In this document: one piece after another, positions 1 through 9,058 of the stretch
Position numbering within the stretch: position 1 is the first letter of the stretch
Layout: each line of letters opens with the position of its first letter
Assembly (NCBI GenBank): GCA_963701815.1
Contig: CAVPBN010000017.1
Location: 135,003 to 199,002, forward strand
Direction: 5' to 3'
Length of the DNA: 64,000 bases
Source of the DNA: AP-15 sp963701815
GTDB taxonomy: Bacteria; Pseudomonadota; Alphaproteobacteria; ATCC43930; CGMCC-115725
The notes under the pieces: generated by a model
Database searches by the model: none
Seen by the model: the letters and a program-made list of their open reading frames with translations, nothing else
Told to the model about the DNA's origin: nothing
Translations under genes and position numbers: made by a program

Positions 1-185
1 GTGCAGGCGAGGCGGTCGTCGAGATCGCGAAAGCCGATCGCGCGCACCAGCCCGGCAAGATCGGCGCACAGCGAACGCACCGCGGCAACGGCTTCGGCGC
101 CGGGGCTCACCGCCGCGACCAGAAAGATCGCAGCGCGCGTCAATGTCTCGGCGACCGGCTGCGGATCGGCGCCGGGGGTGGTCAT
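1..185 (-). CDS. Dyp-type peroxidase, N-terminal part (runs off the left edge)
   Basis: Only the first 61 codons lie in the window. From the ATG at 185 the protein opens with a strand reading TRAAIFLVAAVSPG and a helix with LAGLVRAIGFRDLDD, the usual opening of the first ferredoxin-like fold in Dyp-type haem peroxidases. Such enzymes oxidise dyes and phenolic compounds with hydrogen peroxide. The distal GxxDG motif and the haem-ligand histidine lie outside the window, so activity cannot be judged. I see no signal peptide. The gene follows zapE on the same strand with a gap of about 130 bases. The assignment rests on the N-terminal pattern only. Confidence 0.6.
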   Translation of the reverse strand, partial: MTTPGADPQPVAETLTRAAIFLVAAVSPGAEAVAAVRSLCADLAGLVRAIGFRDLDDRLAC

Positions 186-318
186 CGCATCGGGCTCCGT
201 CGGGTGGTGCCGCTGCGCGTCGCGCGGCGGCTCTGTCTGGGGGATCCAGCGCTCGGCGTGGCGGCAACGATGCGACAGACGGCATTGGTGCGCAAGTGCC
301 AACACCCCAGCCACGGCC

Positions 319-1468
319 TCATCCCCGCCGCGCCAAACGGTCGGCGATATAGGCTTCGCTCTGCATCTCGTTGAGCCGCGAGACGGTGCGGCGGAATTCG
401 AAATCCCCGTCGCCGTGCGACATAGATTTCCTCGGGCCGCACCGCGGCCGACGCGATCAGCAGGGTCCGCGCTTCGTACAGCGTGTCGATCAGGATATTG
501 AACCGGCGCGCCGCGTCCCGCCGCTCGCGGTCGAGCCGCGGGATCGCCTCGACAACGACGGCGGCAAAACGATCGGCGATCGCAAGGTAATCGACGGCGC
601 CGAGCGGGCGGTCGCATAATTGGGCGAACTCGAACCAGGCGACGCCGTGCGCCGCGCGCGGCACGATCAGCGGGCGTCCCTTGACGACGAGGGTGACCGG
701 CTCGCCGGGCATGCCGTCGGTCAACTCGGCAAAGATTGCCGCAAGCGCCCGATGCGCCGCCTCGCCGAGCGGGCAATGATAGACCGGCTTGCCGGCCAGC
801 CGGGCCAGCCGGTAGTCGCGGCCGCTGTCGAGGGCCAGCACGTAGAGCTTCTTTTTCAGCAATTCGATGAACGGCAGAAAGCGATCGCGATTGAGGCCGT
901 GCAGATAGAGTTCGTCCGGCGGGCGGTTCGAGGTCGCCACGACCACCGCACCTGCGTCGAACAAAGCCGTGAACAGGCGTTCGAGGATCATCGCATCGGC
1001 GATGTCGTCGACTTGAAACTCGTCGAAGCACAGGAGCGCCGCCTCCGCGGCAATATCGGCGGCTACTCGCGCGATCGGCTCCTTGGCCTTCGCACGCCGC
1101 TCCCGCTCGATGCGGTCGTGGATGTCGAGCATGAAAGCGTGAAAATGGACCCGCCGCTTCCGCGCTACCGGCGCCGAACCAAAGAACAAATCCATCAACA
1201 TCGATTTGCCGCGGCCAACCGGCCCGCACAGATACAATCCGACCGGGGCGTGCTCGCCGGCGAGCTCGGCCAGCCCAAACCGGGCGAGCCAGCCGTGAAA
1301 TCCCGATTCGGGACGATAATCGAGCAAGGCACGGTGGAGACTTTGCAGCCGCTCGACCGCCAAGCTCTGCGCGGCATCGGGCTCGAGCCGCCCCTGACGC
1401 AACAAGGCACGGTAACGGGCCATCGGCTCCGGCGCCGCGCCGGGGGCGCCGATATCGCGCGGCGTCAT
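319..1468 (-). CDS. zapE: Cell division ATPase ZapE (AFG1-like), one frameshift
   Basis: AFG1/ZapE-family P-loop ATPase, which in Enterobacteria acts at the constricting Z-ring and in mitochondria handles misfolded proteins. Walker A GPVGRGKS is at residues 82-89, Walker B CFDEFQVDD at about 147-155, and ATSNRPPDELY follows as the sensor region. The frame breaks near 421. After the change of frame the normal C-terminus resumes (SHGDGDFEFRRTVSRLNEM, then ADRLARRG) and stops at 319, giving about 382 residues, normal for the family. The span is 3n+1, so one extra base explains it. The unshifted frame would run to 182 into the next gene. Start taken at the ATG at 1468; an internal ATG at 1423 is possible. 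Confidence 0.88.
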
Positions 1469-1633
1469 CGCAATCGGGGAAGCTGAAAAGGCATCGAGTT
1501 GGGCGTTGTCGGGTACAAACAGCGCGTTGTCGGGCGCGGGCGCGGGATCTACTTCAGCCGCCGCTGCCGCGCAAGTCGTTTACCCTTAGATTAAATCGGC
1601 ACGGATTGCCGCGCGCACCCAGGAGGAGCGGTC

Positions 1634-2665
1634 ATGAGCGAGCGTCAGATCGATATTTACAATCATGTAATGCCGCGTCCCGTCGCCGATCGCCTTCGCG
1701 AATTGGCGCCCGGCAAGGGCGACATGATCAAGCGCGTCACCAGCATCCCGATGCTCTACGACATCGACGCGCGGGTCCGCATGATGGAGCGGTGGCCGGG
1801 CTATCAGCAGGTACTGACCCTCTCCAGCCCGCCGATCGAGACGATCGCCGGCCCCTCGGACACACCCGCCCTCGCCCGCCTCGCCAACGACGAGCTCAGG
1901 AAGATCTGCGCGTCGCGGCCCGACAAGTTTCCGGCCTGGGTGGCCGCACTGCCGCTCAACAATGTCGAGGCTGCGCTCGAAGAGATGGACCGCGCCGTCG
2001 CGCTGGGCGCGCGCGGGGTCCAGATCTTCACCAACGTCGATGGCCGGCCGCTCGACGATCCCGAGCTGCTGCCGATATTCGAGCATGCGACGAACCATCA
2101 CAAGATTGCCGTCTGGATGCATCCGGCGCGCGATGCGCGGTTCGCCGACTATCCCGGCGAGGCGAAATCCAAATACGAGATCTGGCAGGTCTTGGGCTGG
2201 CCTTACGAGACGAGCGTGGCGATGGCGCGCATCGTCTTTTCCGGCCTGTTCGACCGGTTGCCCGAGTTGAAGATCGTCACCCACCATCTGGGCGCGATGA
2301 TCCCTTACTTCGAAGGCCGCGTCGGACCGCTGTGGGACCAGCTCGGGACGCGAACCTCGGATGAGGATTACAGCGGCATCCTGGCCGCGATGCAGGCGAA
2401 GGGCCGCCGGCCGATCGATTATTTTCGGCTGTTCTACAATGATACGGCCGTGGGCGGGTCGCGTTCGGCGATCCGCTGCGGGCTCGATTTCTTTGGCGCG
2501 GATCGGGTGCTGTTCGCCACCGATTGTCCGTTCGATCCGGAAGGCGGCCCGATGTTCATCCGGGAGACGATCGCCGCCCTCGACAGTCTCGGCCTCGCCG
2601 AGGGCGAGCTGGACGCGCTCTATTTCCGCAACGCCCTGCGCATGCTGAAGATGGAACCCGGATAG
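1634..2665 (+). CDS. Amidohydrolase family protein (ACMSD-like, amidohydrolase_2)
   Basis: Intact 343-residue TIM-barrel hydrolase or decarboxylase of the amidohydrolase_2 family. A strong ribosome site (AGGAGGAGCGG, 1621-1631) sits just before the ATG. Metal-site residues expected in the family are visible: H11 in YNHVMP, H163 in WMHP, H217/H218 in THHLG and D297 in ATDCPFD. The first His of the canonical HxH pair is Tyr9 here, which could change metal loading or substrate choice. Substrates of close relatives include aromatic carboxylates, but none can be named from sequence. The gene diverges from zapE across about 150 bases and converges on rmuC. Confidence 0.85.
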   Translation: MSERQIDIYNHVMPRPVADRLRELAPGKGDMIKRVTSIPMLYDIDARVRMMERWPGYQQVLTLSSPPIETIAGPSDTPALARLANDELRKICASRPDKFPAWVAALPLNNVEAALEEMDRAVALGARGVQIFTNVDGRPLDDPELLPIFEHATNHHKIAVWMHPARDARFADYPGEAKSKYEIWQVLGWPYETSVAMARIVFSGLFDRLPELKIVTHHLGAMIPYFEGRVGPLWDQLGTRTSDEDYSGILAAMQAKGRRPIDYFRLFYNDTAVGGSRSAIRCGLDFFGADRVLFATDCPFDPEGGPMFIRETIAALDSLGLAEGELDALYFRNALRMLKMEPG

Positions 2666-2691
2666 GCGCAACAGCCGGTTGCGCCGTCGCA

Positions 2692-3931
2692 TCACTCCTC
2701 GATCGGCGCCGCAGCGCTCGCCGCCGTCGAAGCCGAGCAGCCGGCCGGCCTCGTGCTCCGGCAATATCTCGACGCCGGCAAGGCGGCGGTCGATCTGGCG
2801 GCGACGGGTGGCGACGCCCTCGATCGTCGTCGAGGCCTCCTGCAGCTTTCTCTGCACCCGGTCGAGCATCTCGCCATATTTGCCGAACTCGGTCTTGACC
2901 GCGCGCAAGACCTGCCAGACTTCGCTCGACCGCTGTTGGATGGCCAGGCTGCGAAACCCCATGCGCAGACTGTTCAGCAGCGCCAGCAGGGTCGTCGGTC
3001 CGGCAATGACGACGCGCCAGTCGCGCTGCAAAGCTTCGACCAGACCGGGACGCCGCACGGTCTCGGCATAGAGCCCCTCGGTCGGCAGAAACAGCAGCGC
3101 AAAATCGGTCGAATGCGGCGGCTCGACGTATTTGCTGTTGATGTCGCGCGCCGCCTGCCGCACCCGGACCTCGATCGCCTTGCCGGCCGCCTCGGCCGCG
3201 GCGGCGTCGGCACGGTCGGCGGCGTCGAGCAGCCGCTCGTAATCCTCGGTCGGGAATTTGGCGTCGATCGGCAGCCACAGCGGGTCGCCGCCATCCCCGC
3301 CGGGCAGGCGGATGGCGAATTCGACGCGCTGCCCGCTGCCCGGGCGAACTTCGACGTTGCGGCCATACTGCTCGACGGTCAGCACCTGATCGAGGATGCC
3401 GCCCAACGAGACTTCGCCCCAGGTGCCGCGGCTTTTGACGTTGCTCAGCACCCGCTTCAGATCGCCGACGCCGGCCGCCAGCGACTGCATCTCGCCGACG
3501 CTCTTGAACACCTGCTCGAGCTGTGCGCTGACCAATTTGAAGCTGGCGCCGAGCCGTTCCTCGAGCGTCTTGTGCAGTTTTTCGTCGACGGTCGCGCGCA
3601 TCGCCTCGAGTTTCTCGGCGTTGTCCGAGCGCATCGCGTCGAGCCGCCCCTCGATCGTGCGCTGCAGCGAATCGCCGAGCAGGGTGACGGCGGCGGTCAC
3701 CTCCTGGCGCAGCGCGCGGGCTTCTTCGGAGGCGACGCCGCGGCCCCGCGTAAGCTCGTCGCGCAGCCCCTGGTCGACGCGCGCCAAGGTCAGCTCGAAC
3801 GGCGATCCGGCCCGGCGGGCAGCCGCGCCGGATCGCAGGACGATAATCGTCGCCACCGCCAGGGCGCCCAACGCCAAGCCCAAGACGGCGAACGCAACCG
3901 CGTCGAAATTCACCCGAGGCGGCCCGCCCAA
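2692..3931 (-). CDS. rmuC: DNA recombination protein RmuC
   Basis: RmuC family: membrane-anchored coiled-coil protein with a nuclease-like core that limits inversions at short inverted repeats. One transmembrane helix lies at about residues 12-32, then a long coiled coil to about 125, then the conserved RmuC core (SRGTWGEVSLGGILDQVL; LPIDAKFPTEDYERLL; DFALLFLPTEGLYAE; VIAGPTTLLALLNSLRMGF). Conserved sequence ends near 2715. In that frame there is no stop until 1586, so the frame runs antisense through the whole amidohydrolase. A shift near 2720 would give a short tail ending at 2692, which I adopt. Start is the ATG at 3931; a GTG shortly inside is an alternative. Confidence 0.85.
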
Positions 3932-3934
3932 ACG

Positions 3935-4295
3935 CTATTTGGCGGCGGTGACCATGATTTCGACGAGGATCTGCGGGCGCGCCAAATCGGCCTTGACGCA
4001 GGCGCGCGCCGGCGGGTTTTCCGGGATCGACCCAGGCGTTCCATACCGCATTCATATCGGCGAACAAGGCCATGTCCTTGATCCACAAATTGGCCGTCAG
4101 CAGGTTTGATTTGCTGGTGCCGGCCTGGGCCAGATAACCGTCGATCTTGTCGAGGATCTGCTGCGTCTGGCCCTTGATGTCCTGCGACGCGTCATTGGCG
4201 GTCAGCCCGGCCAGATAGACCGTGTCGCCGCGCACGACGCAGCGGCTCATGCGCGGCCCCGGCGGCTGGGTCAGATCGAAACGGCGGATGTCCAT
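3935..4295 (-). CDS. RidA/YjgF family enamine deaminase-like protein, one frameshift
   Basis: RidA-family trimeric protein; relatives hydrolyse reactive enamine/imine intermediates from PLP enzymes. The N-terminal part (DTVYLAGLTAND, then QTQQILDKIDGYLAQAGT and NLWIKDMALFADMNAVWNAW) is followed by a one-base shift near 4022, after which the family C-terminus resumes: PARACVKADLA and ILVEIMVTAAK, stopping at 3935. The span is 3n+1 and the product about 119 residues. The catalytic Arg of true RidA proteins corresponds to the R in PARACV, so the active-site residue appears kept. It lies 12 bases downstream of the cupin gene on the same strand. Confidence 0.85.
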
Positions 4296-4307
4296 AGGCG
4301 TGTCCTC

Positions 4308-4697
4308 CTAGATGTCGGGATTGGAAGAGTTCGCGTAGTTGACGATTCGCCGGCCGTGCGCGTGGATGCCGTAGGTGACCAACGGCAGGTCGCCGATTGT
4401 GCGAAAGCCGTGCACCCGGTCGGCCGCGATCGAAATCGTGACGCCGGGCTCGAGCCGCAGCACGCCGGCATCGCCTTCGAGCCAGGCCTCGCCCTCGCCT
4501 TCGAGCACGGTCAGGGTCTCGACATAGGGATGCGAATGCGGCCGGGTGGCGTAACCGGGCGGCGACACCTGGATGCCGGTGCAAATCGGGATGCCGGCGC
4601 CGGTATCGTCGCCGATGATCGCACGATAGCTGGCGCCGCCGGGCAGGGTCACCGTCGGGCGCTCGGCATGGCGGATCAGGGTCGGCATGTCCTCCAT
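4308..4697 (-). CDS. Cupin domain-containing protein
   Basis: Intact 129-residue single-domain cupin. Metal-binding motif 1 is present as HSHPYVETLTVLEGEGEAWL (two His and a Glu) and motif 2 as the stretch with DRVHGFRTIG. The final part (YGIHAHGRRIVNYANSSNPDI) is unassigned. Cupins of this size bind a divalent metal and range from small-molecule dioxygenases to sugar isomerases, so no substrate can be named. It is the first gene of a minus-strand pair with the RidA-like gene; pairing with RidA hints at handling of a small reactive metabolite, which is inference. Confidence 0.82.
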   Translation of the reverse strand: MEDMPTLIRHAERPTVTLPGGASYRAIIGDDTGAGIPICTGIQVSPPGYATRPHSHPYVETLTVLEGEGEAWLEGDAGVLRLEPGVTISIAADRVHGFRTIGDLPLVTYGIHAHGRRIVNYANSSNPDI

Positions 4698-4769
4698 CGC
4701 AAATCTCCCCGCGGACTCGGCAATCGATCAGATCGATTGTATCACGTGCCGGGCGTGGTAGACACGCCC

Positions 4770-6044
4770 ATGCCGTTGCTGCTCCCGGCAGTCGAACTCG
4801 CCGAGCGTTTGGCGCTGCTTCTGGCCCTGGCCGTCTTCCTCGGACTTGCCTTCGAGGAGGTTTACAAACTCGACCTGCCGAATGTCCCCGGCGGGATTCG
4901 TACCTTTCCGCTGGTGGCTCTGGCCGGCGCGATGCTTTACCTGGTCGAACCGCGTTATGCCGTGGCCTTTGCCGCCGGGCTGTTCGCGCTGACGGCGTGG
5001 CTTTATGCCTTCCTGCAAGTCGATCGGCCGGGACGGACATTGGTCGTCCCGGGAGCGAATCTTCTGGTTTACAGCCTCGGGCCGATCGCGCTGACACAAC
5101 CCCCTTGGGTTGCGATCGGTGCAACGGTCGCCGCGGTATTGCTGATCCAGTCGCGCGAGCGGCTGCACGGGTTCGTTCGCCTGGTGCCGCAGGACGAGAT
5201 CCTGACCGCCGGCAAGTTCCTGATCCTTGCCGGCATCATCCTGCCGCTGCTCCCCGACACCCGGTTGATCGCGGCCGCAGCGCTGACGCCCTACCGGATC
5301 TGGCTCGCGGTGGTCGCGATCTCCGGCCTGTCCTACCTGACCTACCTCGTCCAGCGCTACCTGCCGGCAACAGGCGGGCCGATCAAGGGCGGCGCGCTGT
5401 TCCCGGCCCTGCTCGGCGGCGCCTATTCGTCGACCGCAGCAACCGTCGTTCTCGCCAAGCGGCAGCGCGAGGCGGCCGCGCCTCGAGCCGAGCTGTCGGC
5501 CGGGATCGTCGCCGCCACGACCGTCATGTATCTGAGGCTGGCGATCGTTGTCGCCGTCTTCAGCCCACTGTTGGCATTGGCATTGCTGCCGGCCTTGGCC
5601 TTTCTGTTCGCCGCAGGCGGGCTGTTTGCCTGGCGCGAGTGGCGCAGGATCGGTCGGGGATCGGCCGAGCGTCTGTCGATCCCTGCGGTCAACCCGCTGC
5701 AATTGACCACGGCTCTGGTCTTTGCCGGGTTGTTCGTCGCGATATCGCTGGCGACCGGCTGGGTCGAAGGCGCCTTCGGGCAGACCGGCATCTTCACCCT
5801 CGCCGCGCTCGTCGGCGCCAGCGACATCGATCCGTTCGTGCTCAGCCTGGCGCAGGGCGGCGTACCCGGGATGACTGTCCCCGCTGTCGCCGCCGCGGTC
5901 GTGATCGCCGCCTCGGCCAACAATCTCGCCAAGGCCGGTTATGCGCTCGGCTTCGGCGGCTTGCGCGGCTCGCGCCGTCCGGCGGCGATTCTGGCTGTTC
6001 TCGCTCTGCTCGGTTTCGCCGCGGCGGCGGCCTACCTCGTCTGA
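4770..6044 (+). CDS. MgtC/SapB-like and DUF4010 integral membrane protein
   Basis: About 424 residues with 11-12 hydrophobic helices. The N-terminus (LALAVFLGLAFEEVYK, GIRTFPLVALAGAMLYLV) is the MgtC-like fold with the arginine-containing GIRT motif; the C-terminal half carries DUF4010 signatures (GGAYSSTAATVVLAKRQRE, TLAALVGASDIDPFVLSLAQ). Such two-part proteins sit in the inner membrane and are suspected transporters; no substrate is known. Start chosen at the ATG at 4770; in-frame GTG codons at 4755 and 4746 are possible. The frame is open far upstream over the cupin gene, but that part is a shadow. It converges on tadA with a 5-base gap. Confidence 0.85.
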   Translation: MPLLLPAVELAERLALLLALAVFLGLAFEEVYKLDLPNVPGGIRTFPLVALAGAMLYLVEPRYAVAFAAGLFALTAWLYAFLQVDRPGRTLVVPGANLLVYSLGPIALTQPPWVAIGATVAAVLLIQSRERLHGFVRLVPQDEILTAGKFLILAGIILPLLPDTRLIAAAALTPYRIWLAVVAISGLSYLTYLVQRYLPATGGPIKGGALFPALLGGAYSSTAATVVLAKRQREAAAPRAELSAGIVAATTVMYLRLAIVVAVFSPLLALALLPALAFLFAAGGLFAWREWRRIGRGSAERLSIPAVNPLQLTTALVFAGLFVAISLATGWVEGAFGQTGIFTLAALVGASDIDPFVLSLAQGGVPGMTVPAVAAAVVIAASANNLAKAGYALGFGGLRGSRRPAAILAVLALLGFAAAAAYLV

Positions 6045-6049
6045 CGGGC

Positions 6050-6521
6050 CTATCTTGTCCGGGATGCCGGGCGGCGGTCGCGAAAAAAGGCGCGAAGCAG
6101 ATCGCCGGCGCGCTTCTCCTCGATGCCGCCGTAGACCTCCGGCCGGTGATGCGTGGTCGGCTGGCTCGAACAGGCGCGGGCCATGCTCGACCGCTCCGCC
6201 TTTCGCGTCGTAAGCCCCGAAATAGAGCCGCCGCAGCCGCGCCAGACCGATCGCCGCGGCGCACATCGCGCAGGGTTCGAGCGTGACCCACAGAGCGCAT
6301 TCGGCGAGGCGATTGCTGCCGAGCGCGGCGGCGCCGGCGCGCAACGCCAGCATCTCGGCATGCGCGGTCGGGTCGTGGTCGGCCTCGACCCGGTTATGGG
6401 CGGCGGCAAGGACTTGGCCTTCGCCATCGACCAGCACCGCGCCGACCGGAACCTCGCCCAGCGCCGCCGCTTTTGCCGCCAGGGCCAGGGCCAGCGCCAT
6501 CGGCGATCCGATCGCAGTCAT
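6050..6521 (-). CDS. tadA: tRNA-specific adenosine deaminase TadA, one frameshift
   Basis: Deaminates A34 to inosine in tRNA-Arg(ACG). Zinc-site motifs are intact: HAEMLALR (catalytic Glu in the HAE) and LEPCAMCAAAI (PCxxC). A one-base shift near 6150 separates the core from the family C-terminus, which resumes as RPEVYGGIEEKRAGDLLRAF and stops at 6050. Span 3n+1, about 156 residues, normal for TadA. The ATG at 6521 overlaps the thioesterase stop in an ATGA arrangement, so the two are translationally coupled. Confidence 0.88.
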
Positions 6522-6922
6522 CCGCGGTGCCGGCGGCGGATCGGTTCGGGGATCGCGATCGGCCGGCGCGTCGACAGCCGCATGAACAGCCCCTCCTGCT
6601 CGGCCTCGGCGCAGATGGCGCCGCCGACCGCGAATTCGGCGGCCAGCCGCCAGCGCACCCGGCCGAGTGCGGCGACCCGCATCCGCCCGACGAGCTTGTC
6701 GGCGATCGTCACCGGCCGGCGATAGGAGATCCGCGTCGCCACCAGGATCGGCGCGACATCCTCGGCCAAGGCCTGGACCAGCGGATAGGCCTCGTCCATC
6801 AGACCGAGCCGCAGATCCTCGAGCCAGCGGATAAAGACGATGTTGCTGACAATCCCGGCAAAGTCTATGTCGTAGGTCTGGATGCGCAGCGCCTGTTCGT
6901 AGAAATCGCTCATCGCCCGCAC
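6518..6922 (-). CDS. Acyl-CoA thioesterase, 4HBT hotdog fold
   Basis: Intact 134-residue single hotdog domain. The signature region YDIDFAGIVSNIVFIRWLED corresponds to the 4-hydroxybenzoyl-CoA thioesterase/YbgC active-site loop and helix. RISYRRPVTIADKLVGRMRV forms the following strands. Likely hydrolyses an acyl-CoA in the cytoplasm; the acyl group is unknown. First gene of an operon with tadA (4-base overlap), diverging from the C26 peptidase gene across only 22 bases, so promoters overlap. Confidence 0.85.
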   Translation of the reverse strand: MRAMSDFYEQALRIQTYDIDFAGIVSNIVFIRWLEDLRLGLMDEAYPLVQALAEDVAPILVATRISYRRPVTIADKLVGRMRVAALGRVRWRLAAEFAVGGAICAEAEQEGLFMRLSTRRPIAIPEPIRRRHRG

Positions 6923-6944
6923 CGCTGTCGATCAGGTCCCCAGC

Positions 6945-7658
6945 ATGGCACAGCCGGTCATCGGTCTCACCCTCGATCACGAACCCGCGGGCGGGTGGTC
7001 GAATTTTCCGTGGTATGCGATCCGCGAGAACTACTGCAACGCAGTACGCCATGCCGGGGGATTGCCGGTGTTGCTGCCGCACGAACCCGATGATGCCGCG
7101 GCCTATCTCGACCGGATCGACGGGTTGATCGTGACCGGCGGCGGCTTCGATGTCGACCCGGCATTGTTCGGTGCTGCGCAACGCCACCCCAGCGTCACGA
7201 CCAAGGACCGCCGCACCGCTTTCGAACTCGCCGCGGCGAAGGGAGCGCTCGCCCGCGACCTGCCGGTGCTCGGCATCTGCGGCGGTCAGCAACTGCTCAA
7301 CGTGGCGCTCGGCGGTACCTTGATCCAGCATATCCCGGACGAGGTCCCGGATGCCCTGCCCCACCGCCAGCCGAACCCGCGCAACGAGCCCGGCCACACC
7401 GTCAAGATTGTCGCGCGCACATTGCTGCACCGGATCACCGGCGCCGCCAGCCTCGCCGTCAACAGCGCCCATCATCAGGCGGTCAAGGAAGCGGGGCCCG
7501 GCCTCGTCGTCGACGCAGTTGCCGAGGACGGCGTCGTCGAGGGCATCGAGGACCCGCGGCGGCATTTCTGCCTCGGCGTCCAATGGCATCCGGAATTCGA
7601 GTTGAGCGACGGCGACCGCCGGATCTTCCGCGCCTTTGTCGAGGCTGCGGGCGGGTGA
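6945..7658 (+). CDS. Gamma-glutamyl-gamma-aminobutyrate hydrolase-like class I glutamine amidotransferase (peptidase C26)
   Basis: Intact 237-residue class I glutaminase-fold hydrolase resembling PuuD. The nucleophile is C112 in LGICGGQQLLNVALGG; the catalytic His-x-Glu pair is in GVQWHPEF near the C-terminus. DGLIVTGGGFDVDPALFG and SAHHQAVKEAG are typical of PuuD-like members, which cleave gamma-glutamyl-GABA or related gamma-glutamyl amides. No Puu pathway genes are adjacent, so the substrate is open. Its TGA overlaps the GTG of the next gene (GTGA). Confidence 0.86.
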   Translation: MAQPVIGLTLDHEPAGGWSNFPWYAIRENYCNAVRHAGGLPVLLPHEPDDAAAYLDRIDGLIVTGGGFDVDPALFGAAQRHPSVTTKDRRTAFELAAAKGALARDLPVLGICGGQQLLNVALGGTLIQHIPDEVPDALPHRQPNPRNEPGHTVKIVARTLLHRITGAASLAVNSAHHQAVKEAGPGLVVDAVAEDGVVEGIEDPRRHFCLGVQWHPEFELSDGDRRIFRAFVEAAGG

Positions 7659-8496
7659 ACAGCGAGCACGCCGAACCCGCGGCAGGCGATGCCGCACCCC
7701 CCGAGCGCATCGCCAAATTGCTGGCGCGCGCCGGGCTGTGCTCGCGCCGCGATGCCGAGCGCTGGATTGCCGATGGCCGGGTCTCGGTCGACGGCTCGGT
7801 CCTGACCACGCCGGCGCTCACCGTGACTGCGGCAAGCGATAGTGCGCGTCGACGGCAAGCCGCATTCCCGAGCCCGACCGGCCGCGGCTGTGGCGCTATC
7901 ACAAGCCGGCCGGGCTGATCACTACGCATCGCGACGAAAAAGGCCGGCCGACGGTTTTTGCTGCATTGCCAAAGGAGTTGCCGCGGCTGATTTCGATCGG
8001 CCGCCTCGATCTGAACTCCGAAGGGCTGCTGCTGTTGACCAATGACGGCGCGCTCGCCCGCCGGCTCGAATTGCCGGCGACCGGCTGGATCCGCCGCTAC
8101 AAGGTGCGGGTCCACGGGGTACCCGATGCGGACCGGCTCGCCGCCCTCGCAAAGGGCGTCACGATCGACGGCGTCGCCTTTGGCCCGATCCGCGCCGCCC
8201 TCGAACGCAGCCAGGGCAGCAACGCCTGGGTCGCGATGGCGCTGGCCGAGGGCAAAAACCGCGAAGTGCGCCGCGTGCTCGAACATCTCGGCCTGCAGGT
8301 GACCCGCCTCATTCGCCTCTCCTATGGCCCGTTCCAACTCGGCAATCTGGCGCGCGGCGACATCGCCGAGGTGTCGCGCATGGCCCTGGCCGAGCAGCTC
8401 GGCGATGCCCGGCCGCGATGGGCCGTCGCGCATGCGGCTCATCGCCAAACTGACCGCCGCCATGCGGATCGTCGCCATGCGGATCGTCGGCGGTAG
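7655..8496 (+). CDS. rluB: 23S rRNA pseudouridine synthase RluB-like, two frameshifts
   Basis: RsuA/RluB/E/F family. An S4 RNA-binding domain opens the protein (RIAKLLARAGLCSRRDAERW). Two one-base shifts near 7841 and 7864 separate it from the catalytic domain, where PDRPRLWRYHKPAGLITT and the catalytic-Asp motif IGRLDLNSEGLLLLTNDG are clear, followed by EGKNREVRRVLEHLGLQVTR. Span 3n+2, consistent with two extra bases. The GTG start at 7655 overlaps the previous stop. The tail is basic with short repeats (RRHADRRHADRRR) and overlaps rsmD. Confidence 0.85.
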
Positions 8497-9058
8497 GCAT
8501 CGCGGCCGCCGCCTGCTGGCCCCGCCGGGAGGGGCGGTCCGGCCGACCAGCGACCGCGCCCGCGAAGCCCTGTTCAACATTCTTTCGCACGGCCGCTTTG
8601 CCGCCGACGGCATTCCTTTTGCCGAGGCCGCGGTGCTCGACGCCTTTGCCGGCACCGGCGCGGTCGGGCTCGAAGCCCTGTCGCGCGGCGCCGCCGAGGC
8701 GGTGTTCATCGAGCACGATCGCGACGCCTTGGCGAGCCTGCGGCGCAACATCGAGGCGCTCGGCGAGGACGCCCGCGCGGTGGTGATGCCGGGCGACGCG
8801 ACCCGGCCGCCGCGCGGCGGCCGGGCTTGCGCCGTGGCGTTTCTCGACCCGCCGTATCACAGCGGGTTGGCGGCGCCGGCGCTCGAGGCGCTCGCCGCCG
8901 CCCGCTGGCTCGCCGCCGATGCGCTGGCGGTGATCGAAATCGCGGCCCGCGAAACCCTTTCGCCGCCCGCCGGGTTCATGCTGTTGGATCAGCGCGTTTA
9001 CGGTGCGGCGCGGCTCGTCCTGCTGCGCCGCGTCCAGGCTGGCGGAGAATTCCGATGA
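8477..9058 (+). CDS. rsmD: 16S rRNA (guanine(966)-N(2))-methyltransferase RsmD
   Basis: Rossmann-fold SAM methyltransferase that modifies G966 of 16S rRNA. The start MRIVGGRHRGRRL is the canonical RsmD opening; RPTSDRAREALFNIL follows; SAM motif I is DAFAGTGAVGLEALSRGA and the catalytic motif IV is FLDPPY. Product 193 residues. A second in-frame ATG at 8462 lies in a 15-base tandem duplication, so a 5-residue-longer start is possible. It overlaps the rluB tail by 20 bases and the aldo/keto reductase start by 4 (ATGA), forming a tight operon of two rRNA-modification genes plus an oxidoreductase. Confidence 0.9.
   Translation: MRIVGGRHRGRRLLAPPGGAVRPTSDRAREALFNILSHGRFAADGIPFAEAAVLDAFAGTGAVGLEALSRGAAEAVFIEHDRDALASLRRNIEALGEDARAVVMPGDATRPPRGGRACAVAFLDPPYHSGLAAPALEALAAARWLAADALAVIEIAARETLSPPAGFMLLDQRVYGAARLVLLRRVQAGGEFR

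Noticed and set aside
4728..7697. A 989-codon open frame on the minus strand
   Set aside because: It is antisense to the DUF4010 and peptidase genes and only the stretch at 6150-6521 (TadA) is real; the rest is GC-driven shadow sequence.
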